Origin: Thermoflexales bacterium
GTDB lineage: Bacteria; Chloroflexota; Anaerolineae; Fen-1058
Assembly: GCA_016931085.1 (NCBI GenBank)
Contig: JAFGFO010000386.1
Location: 1-7,951 of the forward strand
Reading direction: 5' to 3'
Length of the DNA stretch: 7,951 nucleotides
Shown: piece by piece, positions 1 through 7,100 of the stretch
Layout: every line of letters starts with the position of its first letter
Position numbering within the stretch: position 1 is the stretch's first letter
Program-made: the position numbers and the translations under genes
The notes under the pieces: model-generated
What the model was told of the DNA's origin: nothing
The model's database searches: none
What the model saw: the letters and a program-made list of their open reading frames with translations, nothing else

Positions 1-858
1 ATCCTGAAGGTTGACGGCCACTATTACAGCGTGCCGGTCAACATCCACCGCTCCAACGTGCTGTGGTATAACAAAAAGCTCTTTGCCGACAACGGCTTGC
101 AGGCGCCCAAGAGCTTTGACGATTTCTTCAAGGTGGCCGAGGCGCTCGATGCCAGGGGCATCATTCCGTTTACGATGGGCGACAACGGCCCGTGGGCGGC
201 GGCTCACCTGTTCGAGGACGTGTTGGTAGGCACGCTTGGCTCAGATGCTTACAATGGTCTGTGGACCGGCAAGACCGCTTGGGGCGATCCCAAGGTGACG
301 GAGGCTTTGGAGAACTTTAAAAGGATGCTGGCTTACGTCAATGCCGATCACAGTGCGCTGTCTTGGGACCAGGCCGCTCAGTACGTGATCGACGGCAAGG
401 CCGGCATGACGGTCATGGGCGACTGGGCCGATGGCTACTTTGTGTCCAAGGGCTTTACGGACTATGGCTGGGCTGCCAGCCCTGGCACCGACGGCACATT
501 CGTGATGCTGTCCGACTCGTTCGGCTTGCCCAAGGGCGCGCCGCACCGCGACAACGCCCTGGCCTGGCTCAAGGTGTGTGGCTCGTTCGCGGGCCAGGAA
601 GCCTTCAACCCGCTCAAGGGTTCCATTCCGGCCCGGGTGGATGGCGGCAAGGCCACCTATGACGCTTACTTGCGCTCGGCCATGCAGGATTGGGCTACCA
701 ATAAGCTTTCCCCCAGCGTGGCGCACGGCGCGGCCGCTCCCGAGGGCTGGGTGACAGCTTTTGTCGACGCGGTCAGTGTGTTCGTGACCCAGCAAGACGT
801 GGCAGCCACGCAGAAAGCGCTGGTGATGGCCTGCCAGGACGCAGGTGTGTGTAAGTAA
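1..858 (+). CDS. ABC sugar transporter substrate-binding protein, glucose/mannose type (5' truncated)
   Basis: This is the C-terminal 285 residues of an extracellular solute-binding protein (SBP_bac_1 family) that would capture a sugar outside the membrane and deliver it to the two permeases downstream. The frame is open from base 1, with no start codon expected here. The first residues (VDGHYYSVPVNIHRSNVLWYN) match the hinge region usually found roughly 110-150 residues into such proteins, so the signal peptide and part of lobe 1 are missing. Diagnostic stretches are GDWADGYF at fragment residues 140-147, the following DSFGLPKGAP, and FNPLKGSIPAR at 202-212. I recall these from the glucose/mannose-binding (GtsA-like) subgroup. 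Several tryptophans could stack on sugar rings. The protein ends ACQDAGVCK, and its two cysteines could form a disulfide. A terminator follows the stop. Family assignment is firm; the exact sugar is not. Confidence 0.93.
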   Translation: MLKVDGHYYSVPVNIHRSNVLWYNKKLFADNGLQAPKSFDDFFKVAEALDARGIIPFTMGDNGPWAAAHLFEDVLVGTLGSDAYNGLWTGKTAWGDPKVTEALENFKRMLAYVNADHSALSWDQAAQYVIDGKAGMTVMGDWADGYFVSKGFTDYGWAASPGTDGTFVMLSDSFGLPKGAPHRDNALAWLKVCGSFAGQEAFNPLKGSIPARVDGGKATYDAYLRSAMQDWATNKLSPSVAHGAAAPEGWVTAFVDAVSVFVTQQDVAATQKALVMACQDAGVCK

Positions 859-873
859 TCGCTGCTTGTGTGA

Positions 874-911
874 GTGGGGTGGCCGGGCAGCTCTGGCCAC
901 CCCACGTTTTT
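874..911 (+). terminator. Intrinsic terminator between binding-protein and permease genes
   Basis: A perfect 11-bp inverted repeat, GTGGGGTGGCC (874-884) and GGCCACCCCAC (895-905), encloses a 10-base loop and is followed by G and five T residues (907-911). It begins 15 bases after the binding-protein stop codon. In sugar ABC operons a terminator here commonly lets the binding protein be made in excess over the permeases. The structure is seen directly; partial read-through is inferred. Confidence 0.85.
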
Positions 912-928
912 CTAGTGAGACACGGATT

Positions 929-957
929 TTTACAGTTTTTACAGATCATGATAAGAT
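929..957 (+). promoter_or_regulatory. Candidate sigma70-type promoter for the permease genes
   Basis: TTTACA (929-934, five of six matches to TTGACA) lies 17 bases upstream of TAAGAT (952-957, four of six matches to TATAAT), just after the terminator and about 40 bases before the permease start. The -35 region sits in a tandem duplication of the 9-mer TTTTTACAG (927-935 and 936-944). AT-rich DNA in a GC-rich window produces such matches easily, so this is only a candidate. Confidence 0.4.
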
Positions 958-997
958 ATATGTGTGTCGTCCAACCATGCAAGTCTAGGAGGGTTCT

Positions 998-1969
998 ATG
1001 CGCCGCTTGACCACCGACCGCATCACAGCTTTTTTGCTGCTCGTTCCGTCGATCGTGGCCATTGCCGTCTTTGTCTATGGCTTTATCGGCTGGACGGGCT
1101 ATACCTCGCTCAGCAAGTGGAACAGCCTGAAGCCTGATTTTACCTTTGTCGGCCTGTACAATTACCAACGCTTGTTCGCCAACGACCGCTTCCAGATCGA
1201 CATCCGCAACACGGTCTTTTTCACACTCTTTTTCCTGAGCGCTTGCCTCGTACTGGGTTTTGGGCTGGCTGTTTTGCTCGACCAACGCATCAAGGGCGAA
1301 GGCTTCTTTCGCAGCATCTTTTTGTTCCCCATGTCCATCTCCTTCATCGTCACCGGTGTGGTGTGGCGCTGGCTGCTCAATCCCAGCACGGGCATCAACT
1401 TGCTGGTGCAAGGCTTGGGTTTCAAAGATTTCAAGCCGGGTTGGTACACCGATCCGACTATTCTCTTCATCAGCCCGGATAGTGAACTGGGGGTCACCTT
1501 GGGCAATCTGGGCCTGGGTGCGCTGACCACGGACAAGGTGGGCATCTCGATCGGCATCATTTCGCTGGTGATCGCGGCCACATGGCAAATGTCGGGCTAT
1601 ACCATGGCCATGTACCTGGCCGGTCTGCGTGGCATTCCGGAAGAACTGCGCGAGGCTGCCCGTGTGGATGGCGCCAGCGAATGGCAGGTCTACCAACGCA
1701 TCATCTTGCCTCTGCTGCAGCCCATCACCCTCAGCGCCGTCATCATCCTGGGCCACATCTCACTCAAGATCTTTGACCTGGTCAGCGCCATGACTGGCCC
1801 TGGACCGGCTTTCTCGACCGACGTGCCGGCCTACTTTATGTTTGACACCACTTTCCGCGGCAACCATTTTTCCCAGGGCGCTGCCATCGCCATCGTGCTG
1901 CTCGTGGGGGTGGCCGTGCTGGTGATCCCTTACCTGGTCTATACCCGGCGCATGGAGGTAGAACAATGA
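998..1969 (+). CDS. ABC sugar transporter permease, MalF-type (binding-protein-dependent)
   Basis: This 323-residue inner-membrane protein is one half of the sugar translocation channel. Hydrophobic segments lie near residues 10-32, 75-97, 107-127, 180-205, 240-262 and 290-315, giving the six-helix pattern of the family. The cytoplasmic EAA loop that docks on the ATPase is textbook: E219-A220-A221, G225, I235, L237-P238. A periplasmic insertion of about 50 residues (roughly 128-178) separates helices 3 and 4, as I recall for glucose/mannose-type MalF-like subunits. The start at 998 is supported by AGGAGGG at 987-993, with a short 4-base spacer. The stop codon overlaps the start of the second permease gene (ATGA), implying translational coupling. 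The substrate is inferred only from the upstream binding protein. No nucleotide-binding subunit is encoded nearby. Confidence 0.95.
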   Translation: MRRLTTDRITAFLLLVPSIVAIAVFVYGFIGWTGYTSLSKWNSLKPDFTFVGLYNYQRLFANDRFQIDIRNTVFFTLFFLSACLVLGFGLAVLLDQRIKGEGFFRSIFLFPMSISFIVTGVVWRWLLNPSTGINLLVQGLGFKDFKPGWYTDPTILFISPDSELGVTLGNLGLGALTTDKVGISIGIISLVIAATWQMSGYTMAMYLAGLRGIPEELREAARVDGASEWQVYQRIILPLLQPITLSAVIILGHISLKIFDLVSAMTGPGPAFSTDVPAYFMFDTTFRGNHFSQGAAIAIVLLVGVAVLVIPYLVYTRRMEVEQ

Positions 1970-2811
1970 CGAGCAAACGCCTTCGGCCGTTATTTTATGT
2001 CCTCTTGACCGCTGCGGCGGCCCTTTACCTCGTCCCGGTCTATGTGCTGCTGGTGACTGGCCTCAAGAGCTTTGCCGAGGTCAATCTCGACACCATGTGG
2101 GCCTTGCCGTCCGCCTTTTCGCTGCAGAGTTTCGTCAAAGCCTGGAGCGGCGACCCAGCCAAGGGCGTGATGGGGCTTTCGCTCAACTTTGCCAACACTG
2201 TTTTGCTCGTCATCCCGGCTACGGCCTTTTCGGCTTTGCTGGGTTCGATGAACGGTTACGTGTTGAGCCACTGGCGTTTTCGCGGCTCGGATACGCTCTT
2301 TACGCTGTTCCTGTTTGGCATGTTCATCCCCTATCAAAGTATCCTCATCCCCCTGGTGCAAACGCTGCAAAAAATGGGCCTGTATGGTTCGATCCCTGGC
2401 CTGATCTTGGTGCACGTCGTGTATGGCATTCCCATCACCACCCTGATCTTTCGCAACTATTACGCGGCGGTGCCGACGGAGATGGTCGAAGCCGGGCGCA
2501 TCGACGGCGCCAACCTGCTGGGCATTTACCGCCACATCATGTTCCCCATCTCGCTGCCGGGCTTCGTGGTGGTGATGATCTGGCAGTTCACCTCGATCTG
2601 GAACGAGTTCTTGTTCGCGGTAGTGATCACCAGCAAGCCATCGGTGCAGCCGATCACGGTGGCGCTCAACAACCTGGCTGGCTCGTTCGTGGTCGAGTGG
2701 AACGTGCAGATGGCCGGGGCGTTGATGGCGGCTCTGCCGACACTGCTGGTTTACATCGTCTTGGGACGCTACTTTATGCGCGGCCTGTTGGCCGGCTCGG
2801 TCAAAGGCTAA
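1966..2811 (+). CDS. ABC sugar transporter permease, MalG-type (binding-protein-dependent)
   Basis: This 281-residue membrane protein is the second channel subunit, pairing with the product of the gene that overlaps it by 4 bases. Six hydrophobic segments are visible, beginning at about residues 7-29, 75-97 and 110-130. The EAA loop is E175-A176-G177, D180-G181, then I191 and P194, with G177 in place of the usual second alanine, a common variant. The C-terminal tail [14 protein letters not shown] is typical of MalG/GtsC-like subunits. Translation is supported by GGAGGT at 1954-1959, six bases before ATG, lying inside the end of the preceding gene. No clear terminator hairpin follows the stop. 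Length and motifs are normal for the family, and nothing suggests damage. Confidence 0.95.
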   Translation: MTSKRLRPLFYVLLTAAAALYLVPVYVLLVTGLKSFAEVNLDTMWALPSAFSLQSFVKAWSGDPAKGVMGLSLNFANTVLLVIPATAFSALLGSMNGYVLSHWRFRGSDTLFTLFLFGMFIPYQSILIPLVQTLQKMGLYGSIPGLILVHVVYGIPITTLIFRNYYAAVPTEMVEAGRIDGANLLGIYRHIMFPISLPGFVVVMIWQFTSIWNEFLFAVVITSKPSVQPITVALNNLAGSFVVEWNVQMAGALMAALPTLLVYIVLGRYFMRGLLAGSVKG

Positions 2812-2843
2812 GCAGCAGTTAAGAATGTTTTGGCCATTGACTA

Positions 2844-2879
2844 CCTTGAAGCCTGAAACCTTAAACCTGAAACTTGAAA
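2844..2879. repeat. Heptanucleotide tandem repeat (CCTGAAA-type)
   Basis: Four consecutive 7-base units are visible: CCTGAAA (2852-2858), CCTTAAA (2859-2865), CCTGAAA (2866-2872) and CTTGAAA (2873-2879). A degenerate unit, CCTTGAAG, precedes them at 2844-2851. Similar short tandem heptamers are known in cyanobacterial spacers (STRR repeats). The last unit supplies a possible -35 box for the downstream gene. The array is short and slightly degenerate. Confidence 0.75.
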
Positions 2880-2901
2880 CCCTTCCGGGCGTATCTATAA
2901 T
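2874..2901 (+). promoter_or_regulatory. Candidate sigma70 promoter for the secreted DUF11 protein gene
   Basis: A perfect TATAAT (2896-2901) lies 16 bases downstream of TTGAAA (2874-2879, five of six matches to TTGACA). Transcription would start near 2908, leaving a leader of about 100 bases before the start codon at 3006. I saw no strong hairpin or riboswitch-like structure in that leader. The spacing and the perfect -10 box make this the most convincing promoter in the window. Confidence 0.6.
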
Positions 2902-3005
2902 CCAACTTGTGCGTTAAACAACATGGTTTTACCAGGGAAAATGCAAGAACCTTGGTTTGGAGAAGGCCCTCTCTCGTGTTTGTAATATCAAAAAAGGAGT
3001 AAAAA

Positions 3006-3959
3006 ATGAAAAGACTAATCGCTACAATATCCGTTATCATCAGCGTCGTGGCGTTGGCTTTGCTGGTGCTGCAGGCGGCTGCCGCGCCCGTCGCCCCGAC
3101 CACCATCGACGAGATCGTCTACGACGATGCGACGACGTGGGACAACTGGTCGTGGGGCACTGAGGCCGACTTTGCCAACACAGCGCCGGTTTTCACGGGC
3201 ACCAACTCGATCTCCGTCACCTACACCGGCCAATGGGCGGCCCTCTCGTTGTACCGTCCCGTGGCTGCCCTGGATGGCGACGACGTCCGGTCTATCTCGC
3301 TCCAGATCTATGGCGGCGAGGGCGGCACGCGCGTGGGCATCTATACCCAAGATAATGCGAATACCGACAGCCCCGGCAAGCCTATCATAGACGCGCCGGC
3401 CGGCGAATGGACGGCCGTCACTGTCTCCATGGCTGACCTGGGCAATCCGGCCCAAATCCGCCGCGTCAACGTCCAAGATCAGAGCGGCCTGGCGGCCCCG
3501 CGGCCCGTCTTTTACGTCGACGAAATCAAGATCGCCAAGGTGCAAGACCTCGTGTTGACCAAGTCCGTCGTGCCGAGCGCGGACGTCGAGCCGGGCGACA
3601 CTGTCACCTATACGCTGACCGTGCAGAACCCCAACGCCGAGGCTCTGGCGGGGATTGTCATCACTGACGTGCTGCCGGCTGACCTGGGTGACGTCACGTT
3701 CGTGGCGGGCACGGCTGCCCTGCCCGCCGGCAATACCCTGGTCTGGCCGTCGTTCGACCTGGGCGCCAGCGGCACGGTCGACCTGGTCTTTACGGCCCAG
3801 GTGGGCCAAGACCCGGCCGAGACCATCAGCAACACGGCTTCCTGCACCTACCAGTTCGCCGCTACAACCAAGACCTACAGCGCCACGTCGAACACGGCTG
3901 TCTTTACCACCAAGGCTGTGTACAAGATCTTTTTGCCGGTCGTCGCGAAAAACGTGTAA
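3006..3959 (+). CDS. Secreted protein: carbohydrate-binding-like beta-sandwich plus DUF11 domain and LPxV-type C-terminal tail
   Basis: This is a 317-residue exported protein with no recognisable catalytic domain. Residues 1-27 form a signal peptide: KR, then a long hydrophobic run, with an AAAA-PVAP cleavage region. Residues about 34-178 form a beta-sandwich resembling carbohydrate-binding modules. It starts with VYDDATTWDNWSWG, contains NTAPVFTGTNSISVTYTGQW, and ends in FYVDEIKI. Residues about 182-303 are a DUF11/conserved-repeat surface domain, with LTKSVVPSADVEPGDTVTYT, VITDVLPADL and ISNTASC as landmarks. The last 12 residues, YKIFLPVVAKNV, resemble a tail I recall on many Chloroflexota exoproteins. 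AAGGAGT at 2994-3000, five bases before ATG, fixes the start. A likely role is binding polysaccharide or displaying that function at the cell surface, next to the sugar importer. Domain calls are by motif memory, and the carbohydrate specificity is unknown. Confidence 0.82.
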   Translation: MKRLIATISVIISVVALALLVLQAAAAPVAPTTIDEIVYDDATTWDNWSWGTEADFANTAPVFTGTNSISVTYTGQWAALSLYRPVAALDGDDVRSISLQIYGGEGGTRVGIYTQDNANTDSPGKPIIDAPAGEWTAVTVSMADLGNPAQIRRVNVQDQSGLAAPRPVFYVDEIKIAKVQDLVLTKSVVPSADVEPGDTVTYTLTVQNPNAEALAGIVITDVLPADLGDVTFVAGTAALPAGNTLVWPSFDLGASGTVDLVFTAQVGQDPAETISNTASCTYQFAATTKTYSATSNTAVFTTKAVYKIFLPVVAKNV

Positions 3960-3975
3960 TCCAATGGAAAGATTG

Positions 3976-4008
3976 CTAGCGCTCCCTTTTCATGAGGGGG
4001 AGTGCTAG
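3976..4008 (+). terminator. Hairpin downstream of the secreted protein gene (no T tract)
   Basis: An inverted repeat runs from CTAGCGCTCCCTT (3976-3988) to GGGGGAGTGCTAG (3996-4008). It makes a 13-bp stem with three G-T wobbles and a 7-base loop, starting 17 bases after the stop. No T run follows, so it may protect the 3' end of the mRNA or act together with the stronger hairpin downstream rather than terminate alone. The arms resemble a CIRCE heat-shock operator, but the spacing is wrong. Confidence 0.5.
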
Positions 4009-4020
4009 TAGGGAGAGGGC

Positions 4021-4062
4021 TGGTCACGTTTTGACCACGTGGTCAGGCTACACGACTGACCA
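4021..4062. promoter_or_regulatory. Cluster of four TGGTCA/TGACCA half-sites with a perfect 14-bp palindrome (possible operator)
   Basis: TGACCACGTGGTCA (4032-4045) is a perfect 14-bp palindrome centred on CACGTG. The same hexamer recurs outside it: TGGTCA at 4021-4026 and TGACCA at 4057-4062. The two TGGTCA copies are 19 bases apart in direct orientation, a spacing compatible with AraC-type sites. The outer copies also form inverted pairs with the palindrome halves. The cluster lies 55-96 bases before the regulator start codon, which suggests autoregulation. It could instead be RNA structure in the spacer. Binding is inferred only. Confidence 0.4.
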
Positions 4063-4064
4063 CC

Positions 4065-4106
4065 AAGACGCCCGCAGGGCAGAGCCTTGCGGGCGTCTTG
4101 TTTGTT
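4065..4106 (+). terminator. Strong terminator-like hairpin abutting the regulator gene
   Basis: AAGACGCCCGCAGGGC (4065-4080) pairs with GCCTTGCGGGCGTCTT (4084-4099) around a 3-base AGA loop. The 16-bp stem has one G-T wobble and is followed by the interrupted T tract GTTTGTT (4100-4106). It would end transcripts from the upstream gene, but it stops only ten bases before the regulator ATG. It could therefore also act as an attenuator for that gene. The hairpin is seen directly; the T tract is weaker than ideal. Confidence 0.75.
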
Positions 4107-4108
4107 GC

Positions 4109-4113
4109 GAGGG
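4109..4113 (+). promoter_or_regulatory. Ribosome binding site deciding the regulator start
   Basis: GAGGG lies just after the hairpin T tract and 3 bases before ATG at 4117. The spacing is short. It still favours 4117 over the TTG at 4087, which lies inside the hairpin stem and would add ten residues unlike the family. Confidence 0.5.
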
Positions 4114-4116
4114 ACT

Positions 4117-7100
4117 ATGCCAGGATACAAGCACACGTCTCGCCTAACGGTTGGCGTGCTGGCCGGTTGGCAGGTGTACGTCAGGACTGTCCCGGTCAGC
4201 TATCTCGCCCCGCTCCTGCGCGGCGTCCGCGCCGCGGCGTCCGAGCGGGGCTGCAATCTCCTCATCGCGGGCGGCATCGAGCCAGCCCCCGGCCAGGCCG
4301 GGCCGCGCGGCCCGGCCTGGCCCATTGACTCGCAAGCCGCCGACTTTGTGCCGGTCGGCCCATGGAACACCGATGGGCTGATCGTGGTGCATCCCCTGAT
4401 CGCCGACGAGAGGAGGTGTTATGTTCGCCAGTTGAGGGCGGATGCCTTTCCGCTCGTCTTTGTGGGTACCGCCGAGGGTGGGCCGGCCGTCGGCGTCGAC
4501 AACGCGGGCGGCATCCGCCAGGCCTTGGCCCACCTGGTCGGGCACGGCCACCGGCGCATCGCCTTTATCGCCGGGGCGCCCGAAGACGAGCAGGGGGATG
4601 GCGGCGAGAGGCTGCGGGCCTACCTGGGCGGTGTGCGGACTTGCGGCTTGGAAGCGGACCCCCGCCTCGTCGTTCGCGGCCATCACTACATTGAGGGTGG
4701 CCAACAGGCAGTCCGGCAGCTCCTCGACGCGGGCGTCCCCTTCACGGCCGTGTTGGCCAGCAACGACGAGTCGGCGATTGGCGCCATGTGGGCGCTCAAA
4801 GCGGCCGGCTTGCGAGTCCCCCAGGACGTGGCCGTGGTGGGTTTCGACGATCGCCCCGAGGCCATGGCCCAGATCCCGCCGCTCACGACGGTCCACGTGT
4901 CCATCTTCGAGCGAGGCCACCGCGCGGTGGAGATGCTCCTGGCACGCCTGGAGGGGCAGGCTGGCGAGGATGACGTCATCTGTTTGCCGGCTCGCCTGAT
5001 CGTTCGCGCTTCGTGCGGTTGTGGATCCCCCTCTGCGCCTGCCGGCCAGGCCCAAGCGACTCTTAACGGCGCCGCTCGGACGGCTGCGGCGTCCGCGCTT
5101 GCGCCGGCCGTGACCGAGGCCGCCCTGGCCCGGGTGCGGCGTTTGGATCCCGGTGAGGTCAGTCTTCTGTGCCAGCGCCTGGTGGAGGCTTTCGTTTCAA
5201 GCTTGCGGCAAATGGATCCCGTTCCCTTTCGCCAGGCTGTGGAAGATCTGCTGGCGCGCGTGGAGAAGGTGGGAGACGACGCCCACGTGTGGCAGGCGGC
5301 GATCTCCGCTCTCAGGGCGCAGCTTGGCCGGGCCGAAAAGACGCCTTTGGCCGGCCAGGAGCTGCGGGCGGCGGAGGATATGCTGGACGAAGCCCGGATT
5401 GCCATCAGCGAGAGCGTGAGGCGGCAGTACATGCAGCGCGGAGTCGACGAGGCCTGGTTCAGCGGCCAGGTGCGCGTGTTGAACACGCGTCTGCTCACCG
5501 GCCTGGACGAAGAGCAGATTTTCGACATCCTGGCCGAGCACCTGCCGCAGGTGGGCATCCAACACGCCGTGCTGGCTTTTTTTCAGGCCGAGGAAGGAGA
5601 CGAGTTGGCCTGGAGTTTCCTGCGCTCGATCCCTTATCGAGACGACGTCCCCTTTCGCTGCCCCACGCGCCAGTTCCCCCCGGCTGGCCTCTATCCGGCC
5701 GGCGAGCCTTTCTGCTTGGCCGTGCTGCCGCTGCACGTTCAGGACACTGTGCGCGGCTTTGTGGCTTTCGACGCCGCGCGCACTTTCGAGCCTTGCGCCG
5801 TGATTACCCTGCAGTTGGCCGGGGCACTCAAGACGGCCTGGCTGTACCGCGAGGCCGTCGAGGGCCGCCGCCTGGCCGAGGAGGCCAATCGCCTCAAAAG
5901 CCGCTTCCTGTCCACCGTCAGCCACGAGCTGCGCACGCCCTTGAGCTTGATCGTGGGCCTGAGCGAGCTGTTGTCGCGCCCGGAGGGGGTGGAGGGGAGC
6001 TTGCCCGAACCCTACCGGCGGGATGCGGAGCGCATCTACGCCAGCGCCCAGCACCTGGATGGCCTGATTCGAGACGTGCTGGACCTGGCGCGCAGCGAGC
6101 GGGGGGAGCTGCACCTGGCACGCGAGCCGCTCGACCTGGTCGAAGCGCTCCAAGCGACCGCCGCCGTCGGGGAACAACTGGCGCGCGACAAGGGCCTGGA
6201 CTGGCGCGTCGAGATGCCCCCCAGGCTCCCCCTGGTCTATGGCGACCAGGCGCGGCTGCGCCAGGTGGCGCTGAACCTGCTCACCAACGCCGTCAAGTTC
6301 ACCGAGACGGGGGGAGTGGCACTGCGTCTCAAGGCCGGCCGCGAGTCGGTGACGCTCGAGGTCAGCGACACCGGCCTGGGGATAGCGCCCGAAGAGCAGG
6401 AGGCGATCTTTGACGAGTTCCGCCAGTCGGCGCGGACGGTGGGACGGGGCTACGGTGGCCTGGGCCTGGGGCTGGCACTTGCCAGGCGGCTGGCCGAGCT
6501 GCACGGCGGGCGCTTGGGCGTGCGCTCGTCTGGCCAGGAGGGCGGCGGCTCGACGTTCTACTTGATGCTCCCAACGCTGGAAAGCCAGCCCGCCCGGCTG
6601 GAGGCTTTGCCCGTGGCGGACCGCATCGTGCTCTTGGGAGTGGACTATCTCACCAAGCCGCTTGGGACGGCCGAGTTGGCCCACGCCTTGATGCGGCAGA
6701 GGCTGCCGCCCGGCAAAAGCGCCCCCGCCAAAACCATCCTGCTCGTGGACGACGAGCCGGCCATATTGGACATGCACGCCCGGATCGTGCAGTCCCAATC
6801 GCCCTCTTACCGGGTGCTGAAAGTCCGCAACGGGCGCGAGGCGCTGGAGCTGATGCGCCGCGAGCGCCCGGATCTCGTGCTTTTGGACCTGGTGATGCCG
6901 GAGCTGGACGGTTTTGGGGTGCTGGAGGCCATGCAAGGCGAGCTGACGATCCGGGATATCCCCGTGATCGTGCTGACGGCCCAGGTGCTGGGCGAGCAGG
7001 ACATGGCCCGCCTGAGGCGGGGCGTGGCGGCGGTCTTGGGCAAGGGCTTGTTCAGCCCGCAGGAGACGCTGGCGCGCGTGGAGCAAGCCCTGGCGCGCAG

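Noticed and set aside
773..1756. A 327-codon minus-strand open frame across the permease gene
   Set aside because: The translation is low-complexity, rich in Gln, Asp and His, typical of an antisense shadow; the plus strand encodes an intact permease.
2902..3005. Riboswitch in the leader of the secreted protein gene
   Set aside because: Only very short potential stems are visible, such as TGGT/ACCA near 2924-2934; no conserved riboswitch core is recognisable.
3976..4008. CIRCE-like heat-shock operator (CTAGCGCTC ... GAGTGCTAG)
   Set aside because: The arms match the CIRCE consensus at 7 of 9 and 8 of 9, but the spacer is 15 bases instead of 9. It follows a gene end and no chaperone gene is near.
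4087..4116. TTG start for the regulator ten codons upstream of ATG 4117
   Set aside because: It lies inside the right arm of the terminator-like hairpin, and the ribosome-binding-like GAGGG lies after it, next to ATG 4117. The extra residues do not belong to the sensor fold.
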